DNA of 64,000 nt, taken from positions 5,976,558 through 6,040,557 of the forward strand of contig NC_087387.1 of NCBI RefSeq assembly GCF_963675165.1, given 5' to 3'. This stretch comes from Halichondria panicea. Its lineage: Eukaryota > Porifera > Demospongiae > Suberitida > Halichondriidae. Positions within the stretch are counted from its first letter, which is position 1. Each line of letters opens with the position of its first letter. The notes under the pieces are model-generated. The model did not search any database. It had not been told where the DNA came from and was given only the letters and a program-made list of their open reading frames with translations. A program made the translations under genes and the position numbers. Below, in pieces: positions 44,968-55,890 of the stretch.

Positions 44968-47476
44968 ATGAGCGGACCTAACGCTAGTGTTTCATCTGAT
45001 CCAGCAGCTACCAAGGCTACCAGTGTTGGCATTACCTCATCCCTAACTATGGACCCTAACACACCACACAAGACGGGGCACACTCCAGGTGAACATGAGT
45101 GCACATGACTACATGTTAGACTGGCGGCGACAGCCCCTCGTGTACCGCGAGGGACTGGCAAACTGTCTATCAGTCACTCGTCTCAGCTGCAACGAGCATT
45201 GCAGCCTATCAGATTGCTCAACGTCATATTAGCCCTGTAATTGTAACCGCACTTACACTTCAGGGGATTCAGTGCATTCCATAGTAGCTGAATCTCATAG
45301 CAAAATTTAACCACATTATCTATAAAGATATTCATGTTTAGTAGTGTCATACGATCTATTACACTTCCGCTGAGACGAGTGACTGAGAGGCAGTTTGCCA
45401 GTCGCTCGCGCTACACGCTCGGGCGGCTGTCGCCGCCAGTCTAACTACATGTGTAGAGTTGATACGAAAGCGAACGCATATCATATCGTATATCACCTGA
45501 TTTTAGTATTGTGTGATTGTTGTTCATAGTATTGGTGAACCACACACACCATACACCCACACACACACCACGCACACCACACATACCACCACACATCACA
45601 CAGGTCCACCCATGACGCCCACCACCAACCTCAAGGTCCTGGTAGCGGCTGCAGCAGCCGAGCGTGCCATTGACAGAGAATACCAAATAACCACTCACAA
45701 GAAGTCCAAGGTAAGAGACTTCACTAGCTCTAACATGCACAAGGCCAGGGAGACATGTACCACATAATTATGTCCTCTGCTCCTCTTCTGTTTGAATGGG
45801 TGCAAATTGAGGGAATTTTTGCAAAGCTTTGAGCAAATAAAGATAATAAAGTTGCACTAGAACAAACTGTTTGACAATCACAACACATAATTATACTATG
45901 TATTTCCCAGCACTGATATAACAGTATTTCCCCTGGCGGTACAGGTGAAGCGTCCATCATCTGGTGGGGGTGATGGTGTGGAGGGTGTGGCTTGTGAGGA
46001 CGAGCAACCAGGACGCAAGAACAAGTCACTCTCGTTGCTCTGTCAAAGGTAATCTCATACCTCCATACAACTAGTACAATGTGACGTGTATTGTCTTATA
46101 ATACATGTACAGTCTATTATACTTGCGCCCATAAATTACAGTTCTATATTCATTTGTTTTGTGTACTAGCTGGTACATTCATAGTCTAGTATGACGTAAT
46201 TATTTACATGTAGTTTCTCACAATTACTATACAATGTCTTATAATGGATGTTGCTTGCACCATTCTCTTCCTGCCTCAGATTTCTCACGATAGTTGAGAC
46301 TGATGTTGGTGTGGGATGTGAGTTCAGCCTGGAGACTGTGGCCGCCACTCTCGGCACTAACAGGCGGAGGATCTATGACATCATCAACGTGCTCGAGAGC
46401 TTGGAGATGATCGTCAAGCAGTCTAAGAACTGGTACATGTGGTTGGGACAGGACTGCCTACTGGTCACACTCGCTAAACTAAAGGTACAGAGTTAACAAG
46501 CATGCTGTTCATGTGTAGCAGATTTATGGTTGAGATTTGACAAAAAAGCAACCAAAACAACCACACTTGTGTACACTGTGCATTACGTGTGTGTGCGTGT
46601 GCGTGCGTGCTGTGCGTGTGCGTGCGTGTGTGCACGTGTGTGCGTGCGAGTATTCACAGTGTACACTAACAGTCACACACTCTTGACCTCTTAATTGCTT
46701 CATGTTAACAGTATACATTTAGTGTACCCGTACTTCCTTGCTAAACAGCATATACCCGATACCTGTGCATGCTTACTGGGGCCCATTCCCATTCCAGGCC
46801 ATGGCACGAGATGATTCTGATTTCCGCTCACTGTACGAGTTTGAGGGGGTGGATGCACCTGAGCTGAGTGAGGGTGTGGAGAGTGTGATGTGTGAGGACG
46901 GCCCTGTGAGTCGCTGGGACAAGTCACTGGGCGTGCTCTGTCAGAAGTTTGTCATGCTCTTCCTCATAACACCCGTACGTAGGTCAATCTACGAAAGAAA
47001 TATCCATTAACATACCTGTAAATTAACTAAATTAACTGTTGTTGAGACTGTAGCAATAACAACCAGAATTGATTATAAATGTGGTAGCATTGTCATATGA
47101 TTGTGTGATACAGTGTGCACTGTATAAGTAAACCACCTCCATCTTTGCTGCCTCCCATACGTCATCTCTCTCTACCTTTGTTACCTCCCAGAGCCATGAG
47201 GTGACCCTGGAGTGTGCTGGTAGTCTACTCATGCCTGACAACTACGACTCCACCTCGGGTGGAACACAACCCACCAACAAGAGTGAGTGCTAGCTCCTAC
47301 TGTACACTTCAATGTTGACTGCCCATAACTATTGTCCGATTGTCATAACTAGAGCTACAATAATTACGGTGTGTTTAGATTAATTTCAGGCAAATACACG
47401 TTTCTTTTTGTGAGAAATAAACATACGTATAATTATAGTGATATGCGTACAGTCGTTAATATTATACTCTATGATT

Positions 47477-47512
<36 letters not shown>

Positions 47513-49980
47513 CCAAAGTTCGAAGGTTATACGACATAGCCAATGTTCTCACCACTCTCAACCTGATACGTAAGAAGACGTTCCTTGCTCCCAACCATCG
47601 CAAGATGCCCGGCTATTACTGGTGTGGTCCGAGCCTCGAACAGATCGACGTGTTGCGTGAGTTCAACAACATGCAGTACCAGAAATACTATAGTTGCTAA
47701 GTGCTTGTTATCACAACACAGCGTTATAAACCCGTGCTGGTTTCAATCTGTTTGCGGCTTCATGGTGTCACCACAGTCCAATCTATAATACCTTAAACAA
47801 CCCCTCAAATAATGCATGCCAAAACTTAGTTCCTATACTCAACATAAATCAGAAGCCATAATTGACCATAGAACTTCTGGAGCCAAATTTATTACCTGAC
47901 AGTGTTCCATGCAATAGAGACAAACAGTCAAACTTTACTCATTGTTATTTATTCCTCATGCAGCTGTGACCCGCAAGAGTGACTGCCCCACCTCTCTCTT
48001 TACTGCCAAGTCCTCCCTCTCTGGGGTTGCTCTCACAAGACGGCCCTCATTCGGGAAGAACCGCCCGTTTATCCATCAGTACGAGGTCAAGGGTCAATCC
48101 AGCAAGCCCAGCTCTGCACCTGCGACCCCTGTGAAGGTTAAGGAGACTGGTTTCAAGAGAAGTATATCGTTTGGGGGCGGGGCTAATCCGAAACGCCCAG
48201 CTGGTAGTGAAAGGATAGACACCACAGCAGCAGCTACTAGCAAAGGTACTCTATTGCAAGGGACAGTACACTTACTTAATTATTCCCCTAAAATTGAAAT
48301 TTATATGCCAGTAATGAAGTGTGCTTAGTTTGAAACCTTCACTGTACATGTGCTAAATGTATCAAGTCAGTGTAGTAATGGTAGACCTAGAATGGCGTTC
48401 TAATCTCTCTGTGTGTGTGTGTGTTTTCAGGTGCTCCTAAAGCTACCGACTATTTCTCTGAGATACGAGAATTTGAGGCTGAGATGATGAAGCACGTTCA
48501 CAAGTACCCTCATGATATCCTACCACACTAGCAGTCATGTCAACTCCCTGCATGTTGTAGCTTAGCCTCACTACATGCATGGTGTGGGTGTGATACTTCC
48601 TGCATGCCATTCAGTACTTCAACTACGTACAGTATATTGCACTTCATTGTATGTTTAGAGCTGAAGTATATAGCACTGCTATTTTAAGTTGTCTATCTGG
48701 CTTTAATACTACTGTATTTGTTTATCACTTGCATGCTGTGTGTGTGTTCCTTGACTTCTTCTATACTGGCTCCATTGTTCCGTGAGTTCGTGCAGCGCTA
48801 CACTTCCACTGTCGAGACTGTGTTTGGTGGTGGACGTACCATCCGACCTAAACCTGCCACGCCTCCATTTGGCAAGACCACACCCATTTTATCGGCCACC
48901 CCAATACCACCGTTATCTATGGACCCCTTCCATAGAGCTACTAATTCAATGGCACCCCTCCTTTCCAGTGCAACGACCAATCAGATAGCAGCGCCAAAGA
49001 CAAGTATTGAATCGCAAATTCAACCTACTGTGACGACACCTCGAATGAACTCTGACCCTATAACTAAACCTGCAGCTGATGAGCCGCCCTCACTAGTAGG
49101 AGTCACCCAAACTGCCAAGGACCTCATGCTGATGATGGGAAATCTACTCACCAAACTAACTCCTGACCAGCTGCCATCGGAGACACCTCCTGTGATTCTC
49201 GAGTGCCCCGAAATGATTACTACTGTTGGATATTCTAAGCGCTACGAAGAAGAGAAACAATTGCAAATGTCCACCACCAGTTTGATGAAACCTGCTGTAT
49301 CTGATCTTGGATCCGGACCTGGCATATCTGGCATACCTGGAATGGAACCTGGCCTGAAAACATCAATGGCTCCTATGTGTATACCGTTGTCCTCTCAAGT
49401 TCTAAGTTCGCTTGTATCGCAAAAATCGATTCCAGTGATAAATGAACGGACTGGACAACCGAGTGTTTCGATTCCCAACCACATCTCTAACTTTAGCAAT
49501 ATTTCCCAAAGTGCTCTACTAGCTGGCCAAATTGTCACCTGCCTTCAACCGAACGTTGACATTACTGCAACAACTTTGAGCAATCAAATCCCCATCTCTT
49601 GGCTGCCCCAACTCAGCTCCCTGCTCCTGCCTACTGTTGCTAACCACACACCTATACCTAACTCTAACAGCCCAACTATTGGAACAGTGAAAAATGGAAC
49701 CACCTCTCAGTCTCAGTATAACTTGCAAGCTAGCAAGGAGAAGATGGTGGGAACTGCGAGCAATGCAAATAATAGAGTGCCTTTAGCGTCTGTGCAAAAG
49801 GCACAATTTATGGTACCACAATGTTCACGAAAAGAGGCTCTTAAATGCACGGAGGATAATCATGCCCAAGAGAATGCGATGCCTTCCCCGAAGAGGTTCA
49901 AGTTGAGTGCTACAGGTTCACAGCGGCAATTTCCTGTGAAAGATAGTCAACCGCTGGCTCAGCTCAGGAGAGCCAACTAA
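44968..49980 (+). CDS. E2F7/8: Atypical E2F transcription factor (E2F7/8 type) with two DNA-binding domains
   Basis: Exons 44968-45088, 45604-45710, 45945-46048, 46280-46484, 46798-46974, 47192-47282, 47513-47656, 47964-48245, 48431-48531 (1,332 nt, 443 aa to a TAG). The N-terminus TPTTNLKVLVAAA resembles E2F7/8. First DNA-binding domain: RKNKSLSLLCQR, TNRRRIYDIINVLESLEMI. Second: RWDKSLGVLCQKFVMLFL, TKVRRLYDIANVLTTLNLI. Two tandem domains without a DP-dimerisation region identify the atypical E2Fs, which repress cell-cycle genes without DP (family knowledge). A further open frame at about 48787-49980 (Ser/Thr/Pro-rich, ending near SPKRFKLSATG) follows the TAG and may be an alternative last exon; the donor for it (perhaps GTTCAC at 48496 or GTACCC at 48504) is unclear. 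Confidence 0.88.
45117..45443. mobile_element. 327-bp MITE with 9-bp target duplication, Mutator-like
   Basis: Begins tagactggcggcgacagcc and ends with the reverse complement; inverted arms of roughly 80 bp with some differences. Flanked on both sides by the 9-bp duplication ACTACATGT (45108-45116 and 45444-45452). A 9-bp duplication is typical of Mutator-like elements. It has no coding capacity and lies in intron 1 of the E2F gene. Confidence 0.85.
47479..47512. repeat. CA microsatellite at E2F splice acceptor
   Basis: CA repeat ending in the CACAG acceptor of exon 7, again serving as the sequence before the acceptor. Confidence 0.85.
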
Positions 49981-51004
49981 CAGAGCTTACTAGAACTAAA
50001 CTAGGAGATTAATTCAATAAGTGTGGTTCTGTTGTACTGAGAATTATTAATGTGTGCAGTATACTGTGGCTATAAGTGTACGTGATTGTGTTGATGACCC
50101 TATTGTTGACAATAACAATGAAATTAATTGTCTCGAGTCCTGGCCGCGGATTAGTCCTTATATGCTGGTGGTTCATTGTGCATCTGTAGGGCACTAGTAG
50201 ATTCTGTAGGGCTTCAGTACAAGCCTATAGCTGATATCAAAAGTCTGATACAGAGCAACTGCAAGCAAGGAGAGCGATATACTGTTAATCTGCTATACAA
50301 GTAAGATACCAAATGCAGTGAATGTGCTGCTCCATGCAAGTGAACTGAGTTGCTAGGTAGAGCTTTATTGTACTGTGGCTGTACAGTGCAAAACTTTAGG
50401 GTGGTATAGTTTTAGTTTAGTGGTGTTTCAGCATGAGAAACTTACAGTGCATGTGCTTCTCATAATAAGTGCTAACTTAATCCTATACTTTTGTCAACCA
50501 TGCATACGATGCCTAATAGACACTAGTTGATATAGCTAGATCTATATAATTATGTTATACATGGGAAGTATACATGGGAAAAGTGCCTCAGAGGAGGTGT
50601 ACTATGGGACTTAGTATATACCTATATACAACCAGTTACTTAGTATCCCGTCAAACTTGTTGTATTACACTAGTATCTAATTCTCAAATTAGACACTTTT
50701 TTGGAGGTGTCCATGCATGTGATTTAGAAGCCTTCAGGCATGCGTAGTACCCTCACTACACTCGGGATACTCTCATAGACACCTCATAAACAGTGTCTAA
50801 CTATCTCATAAATGCCGACTGGGATATTTTGTTATTGCAAGTGCAACATTATAATTCCCTTGTGGTTATTACCATAATTGGCCAGGGTTCGTGTATACTT
50901 TAAAGCATTCCACCCACCAACTAAACGAACTTTCATAACATATGTTTTCACTCATACAGTTTCACTGATTAACGCCCTGAACTTCATGTACAAGCCAAGT
51001 ATCG
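49981..51004. other. Intergenic, nothing recognised
   Basis: Between the E2F gene and the GPCR gene. AT-rich; no repeat, exon or RNA gene that I can support. It should hold the E2F 3' UTR and the GPCR promoter. Confidence 0.5.
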
Positions 51005-53299
51005 ATGGCTAGCTTCCAAATATTTGTTGCTTACATTCTCGCTACCACATTGGTACTGACTGCAGCTGGTGCCAAGAACAGAACATTACATATCCTTTGT
51101 CTATTACCGTACAACGAGCCTCCATTCTATCCATCGTGGGATGATGGACCTCAGATCAGATTAGCACTGGAAATGGCCAAAGAGGAGATCAATAATCAGA
51201 CAGCAATACTACCAGAATATCGTATAGAACTGATTCACAACAACAGTGGATGTCAGCACACAAGTAAAGCTTATGAGGCGGTGTTTGCCAATGTCTATTC
51301 TCAATTTGCTCCCAAACGAGTGGTTGGTATTATAGGTCCTGGTTGTTCGAGTTCATCAGCTGCAGTAGGTTCGTTGCTAGGTCGTGAGCAGCTGTCATTA
51401 GTGACAGTTCATAGCGGAGGCAGCCTGATACTGGCCAATAGAACTACATATCGTTACGCTCTGAGCTCTATCAGCTCATCGGAAAAATTTGCTAAATTAG
51501 CCGTGGAACTAATGATAAAGAACAGCTGGACCAAAGTGGGAGTATTATTTGAAGAAACTCGTACATTTTACTCATCAATTGCCAGTGAAGTCCAAAAACT
51601 TGTATCACTAAACAGAACACTTAGTATTGTTTCTACACCTGTGTTCAATACCTACATACCACTAAGAGAACTGGTACGAAAAAATGGCCTTCGGATAAAC
51701 TTCTTGCTAACAGCGAAGAACATCACGCAACGAACTCTTTGTCTAGCACAACATTTCGGGATGGTATATCCAGCCTACCAATGGATTGTCACCGTCAACA
51801 CATTCGATGAGATTGCTAGTAACGTGAGCTTCTATTACGAGGGTAAAAAATACACATGTTCCGAAAAAGACATTAAAACTATTGCTCTCGATAGAAGTTT
51901 ATTTCTTGTCTATCGATTATCAGCAATCAACGAGTCGTCACCGTCAACCTATTCTAGACATTCATTCAACGAATACGATCAACTCATTCAAAAAGGAATC
52001 GAGGAAAGCAATTTGCAGAGCGGCCTACTTAACAGGCCCGCTATCGAGTATTCCGTATGGACCTCGTACTTTTACGATTCACTGTGGGCGTGGTCTGTTG
52101 TTTTAGACAACCTTACAGAAAGTCTTGACCTCAGAACTTACAAATACGGAAATACAACCGTGTCGGATATGATTTTAGACGAGTTCTATCGCTTGGATTT
52201 TAAGGGTGTGTCAGGAAGAATTGCGTTTGACAATAAGTCGGGATTTGGGTTGAGATCTGTTTCTGTGCTACAGGTGACAAATGGCATATCAAAAGCTGTT
52301 GCTTATCTTAAGAACGGAAACACGCTTATACCGATAGACAATCTGTTGGAATCAATACCTGACAAGTTTGATTCTGCAGATACAGTGAGCAATGAAGTTG
52401 TTGGTATCTTCTTCACTATTACAATCATAGAACTGGTGGTATTGGTGGTGCTAAATCTTCTCACGTACAAATATCGGACCCATCCGTCCGTTAAAGCATC
52501 ATGCATCAAACTAAACCAAATCATGTTCGTCGGATGCTACTGTTTCATTCTAACAATATTTTTCTTCACTCTGCAGTCTTCTAAACTACTGAGTAATGTT
52601 CCATGGGTAACTGTGGCACTGTGTAACCTGTCTTGGTACTGGATGCTGCCTCTATCGTTTACACTGACTTTCGGAACAGTGGCTGTTCGAACGTGGAGAT
52701 TGTATCGCATATTTACACACTATCTGAATCCAGGACGCTTCATTACTGACTTCTACCTCATCGTGTTTGTATTCATTTTGTTATTGATAGATGCGCTATT
52801 TGGAACAATCCTGACAACACTTAATCCTCAACATTTTGGCCTAATTAATACAACTTCTATTGATGGAAATGCAACATTTTTATACTATTTCCGGACATGT
52901 GGAAGTCGAATTCCAGCGTTAACAATTGGACTAGTTGTCGGTCCCAAAGCTTTGCTCATGGCAGCTGTGTTGATGCTTACTGTGCTAACTCGGAACATAA
53001 AGAGCAAATCCTTCACCACGAAGACTTTACGTATACTAATCTATCTAATCATCCCAGTGATGGTGCTGGGATTTGTAATATATTACTTCTTCTATTTCGA
53101 GGTACCGACATTGACCGTACCTTTCTACTCATCAGTGATAACTTTTAACATCATGTTAGTGTTGTTTGTTGCTTTGATATGTTTCCCGCCACTACTGCCC
53201 AAGTTACAAGAGGGATTCTACAAAATTGTTCGAAAGAACAAACCACTGTACGAGGCTCGTGTGGAGATCCAAATTAACAGTTTACCCATATCCTTTTAA
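51005..53299 (+). CDS. GABA-B-like class C G-protein-coupled receptor, intronless
   Basis: 764 aa in one exon. Signal peptide about 1-22 (ends LTAAGAK). A periplasmic-binding-fold (ANF receptor) domain about 28-430 follows, with ILCLLPYNEPPFYPSWDDGP, ALEMAKEEINNQ, VVGIIGPGCSSSSAAVG and many N-glycosylation sequons. Seven transmembrane segments begin at about 465, with GABA-B-like features: LPLSFTLTFGTVAVRTWRLY after TM3 and a TM7 ending in CFPPLLPKL. There is no cysteine-rich domain between the ligand domain and TM1, which separates GABA-B types from mGluR and CaSR types. The C-terminus is short (about 20 residues after TM7) and lacks the long coiled-coil tail of vertebrate GABA-B subunits. 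Many GABA-B-like receptors are known in sponges; the ligand here is unknown. Confidence 0.87.
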   Translation: MASFQIFVAYILATTLVLTAAGAKNRTLHILCLLPYNEPPFYPSWDDGPQIRLALEMAKEEINNQTAILPEYRIELIHNNSGCQHTSKAYEAVFANVYSQFAPKRVVGIIGPGCSSSSAAVGSLLGREQLSLVTVHSGGSLILANRTTYRYALSSISSSEKFAKLAVELMIKNSWTKVGVLFEETRTFYSSIASEVQKLVSLNRTLSIVSTPVFNTYIPLRELVRKNGLRINFLLTAKNITQRTLCLAQHFGMVYPAYQWIVTVNTFDEIASNVSFYYEGKKYTCSEKDIKTIALDRSLFLVYRLSAINESSPSTYSRHSFNEYDQLIQKGIEESNLQSGLLNRPAIEYSVWTSYFYDSLWAWSVVLDNLTESLDLRTYKYGNTTVSDMILDEFYRLDFKGVSGRIAFDNKSGFGLRSVSVLQVTNGISKAVAYLKNGNTLIPIDNLLESIPDKFDSADTVSNEVVGIFFTITIIELVVLVVLNLLTYKYRTHPSVKASCIKLNQIMFVGCYCFILTIFFFTLQSSKLLSNVPWVTVALCNLSWYWMLPLSFTLTFGTVAVRTWRLYRIFTHYLNPGRFITDFYLIVFVFILLLIDALFGTILTTLNPQHFGLINTTSIDGNATFLYYFRTCGSRIPALTIGLVVGPKALLMAAVLMLTVLTRNIKSKSFTTKTLRILIYLIIPVMVLGFVIYYFFYFEVPTLTVPFYSSVITFNIMLVLFVALICFPPLLPKLQEGFYKIVRKNKPLYEARVEIQINSLPISF

Positions 53300-54256
53300 A
53301 TTCTTATTCTGCACTGTATTATTATTCATAATCATTAATTGTACTCATGCATCATAATGCATAACAGTAGTCATGTGTCCCTCGATCCCTCTGTCGTTGG
53401 CATACATCAAAAGGGTCCCAGCAGATTCTTAGATCTTCTGAGTACTCTGCATGGGAAAGCGTATATAAGTTTAATATTTCCAAAACTATAAAGGAGGTTA
53501 GCAACGAAAATATTTGTTACTGCACATCGGGATCATTAAGACGAAAGTCAAATGAGTTATGTACACATGCAACTGACACACGACATAATTAATATAATCA
53601 TGATTCTCAGTGTTATCTTGCTGACTTGAACTGATCCAACTTTAGCATTTTTTGTCACATGAAAATGTCGTTATGCAAAACTTAATGTATTGATCGTTAC
53701 CAAAAATGGACATTTGTCCCTTTAGACACCTATTATGCTAAAATTATTCCAAGCATAATTTATCAGGGCCTAACTCTGCATGGCTGTTATTGAGATACGC
53801 CCCCTTTTTTTCTGCAAACAAAATTAAAAATTGTATTGCTTGACAAGCTAGATGGCTAGAATGGGACCAGGGTGACTGATTTGGCAAAGAAACACTCGGT
53901 GACAGAATAATAATTATGGTCCCCTCTACAGAAGAGGGAGCAAGCATGCAGGTTCCGAAAACCCTGCCCTAAACGCTTTTTGCCTTGCATGGCATGTCCC
54001 CCCTCGTCATTCTTGCTGCTGAATGTATGGGGTGTGTACAACACCGTAATTAGTGAGTAAGATTTATGGGCAAAACAAAAATGACAACTTGAGCGGGTGA
54101 ACTGAAAACATGGCCCATGGCCTTATGCATAGGCGCCAGGCCAAGTGGAACCAGCCGCACCTGTCACATGCAGTACCTCCACCAGGTAGGGAGCAATCCT
54201 TTCACCTGCTCTATGCTGTTAATCCCACTAGATGAGGACCATAATTACTTCAACCA
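53300..54256. other. Intergenic, nothing recognised
   Basis: Downstream of the GPCR. AT-rich, no exon or clear repeat recognised. The last bases (TACTTCAACCA) are the left target duplication of the next element. Confidence 0.5.
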
Positions 54257-55350
54257 TAGCCTCGATCCCAGGCCGAGTTTTCGCTTTTATAACGGCTAGG
54301 CGAACAACTGGGCCTGGTACTAGTTGTCTGCGCATGCGTCAAATTTTCATTGTATATTTGTGGTCGGCAAAAATATTTAATAAATCAATAATGGAAATTT
54401 GTACACAGAAAATGCACAGAGTGAGTACACAAAAGATGCACATAGGGAGCTGCTTCACAAAGGCCTGGGGAGTTGCCAGTTGTGCTGCAGCACAATTACA
54501 GTGACCCAGGGCAACTTCAGGATGATTGAATGCCTTCAAATTACGTTTCAAAAAGATTTAGCAGGCTGCTGGACTTCTCTGATTCTAGGCCCCAACTCGT
54601 AACTCATTGCTTGAGAAAACGTAGATTCTCTTGATGTCTCTGAGCTACCCAGCAACGCTCGAATGAACAGGTCATACTCCAGTCCTGTGTCTGTGAGTAT
54701 AGGACAATAATTATTAAAAGAAACCAAAGACGGTTAAACCCTTACCTCAAACTGTCCAGTCTCGTCCGTTAGTATAGCCAAGAGGAGCACTGTTGGGATA
54801 GCTGGATATTAGCCATTCCTGTACAGAGAAGTAGATATTTTAAATACGTGTAGATCTATACATATTAAATTTCTCGGTTATAGTGTCATTGTCGACGAGC
54901 TGATGATGGCAGCACCAAGTTCTCTAGCTCACACTCTTCACTTGATCCACCATATTAATGATGAAACTATAGTCTACCTACATTCTTGCCAAACATGAAC
55001 AAGACTTAACTTGATAGCATAGCCGGCCATAGGGCCCACACAAAAATATCTGACCTTAACAAGCTTGACAAAGCTTTATACCTCTTCCCTTGTTGTTCAG
55101 TCTTCAGAATAAGCTTCAGAGAAGAGAGAAGCTTCAGCTAAGAGCCATTCCAATCGATTCCAATAATGATAAAACGGGAACTGACTTCTAGTACACGATA
55201 GTACACGAATATAAATGTCACGAAAGTGAACGAGAATATCCATTCGTCAGAATCTGACGAACGATTGACACATGCGCAGACAACTAGTACCAGGCCCAGT
55301 TGTTCGCCTAGCCGTTATAAAAGCGAAAACTCGGCCTGGGATCGAGGCTA
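54257..55350. mobile_element. 1,094-bp non-autonomous transposon with 85-bp terminal inverted repeats
   Basis: The left end starts tagcctcgatcccaggccga and the right end is its reverse complement; the arms match at 84 of 85 positions (one C/T difference near the inner end). The 11-bp TACTTCAACCA lies at both flanks (ending 54256, and starting at 55352). No transposase frame inside. A solo end of the same family is at 40015. The long inverted repeats and an 8-11 bp duplication would fit Mutator-like or similar elements. Confidence 0.85.
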
Positions 55351-55716
55351 CTACTTCAACCAGAGTATTAATGCTTTGATTAAAGGCCGCGGGATAAAAT
55401 AATATTTGAACCCTAAACCGAAACTCGTATCCTCGACCCCAGGCTGAGGCTAATTTATTGCTCGATGATGTGAGTTGCATCTCTGAAAATGCGTAGATCT
55501 ACATTGCAATTGCTGGATAAATATAGAGTTACATAGCTCGATATAAAATACCTTCATCAAGTTGAATTGATTATAATGGAACTAACTGCACATTTGACTC
55601 ACTGCATGCCCAGTCTGTGTATATTGTAGTCACACCTGCAAAACTACTACCAATCCTCCACTCAGACAGTCTATTATACCTACACTTCTGGCGTGTGTTC
55701 ATAATTATCTATTTAA

Positions 55717-55774
55717 TAGTCTCATGAATCAGCCGCACCTTTGGTGTCAAAGGTGCGGCTGATTCATGAGACTA
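55717..55774. repeat. Perfect 27-bp hairpin with 4-base loop
   Basis: Arm tagtctcatgaatcagccgc continuing to acctttg, loop gtgt, then the exact reverse complement. It is about 115 bp upstream of the kinase-kelch start codon. Could be a tiny foldback element or a structured leader or regulatory site. Confidence 0.85.
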
Positions 55775-55890
55775 CCTATTTTATTTTAGTGGCGGCGGCA
55801 TAGAATTCTACAACAGGCGGTAGATCATAATTATGATTATTGCAGAAAACATAAGAGGTTTGAACGAAATACGCCCCTTTTTTGCAAAGT

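Noticed and set aside
48718-49980. Separate gene downstream of E2F
   Set aside because: No good start codon, composition like an E2F7/8 tail and position right after the last exon; kept as a possible alternative last exon instead.
55717-55774. Hairpin as a microRNA precursor
   Set aside because: The stem is perfectly paired with a 4-base loop, more like a foldback element; no expression data to support a miRNA.
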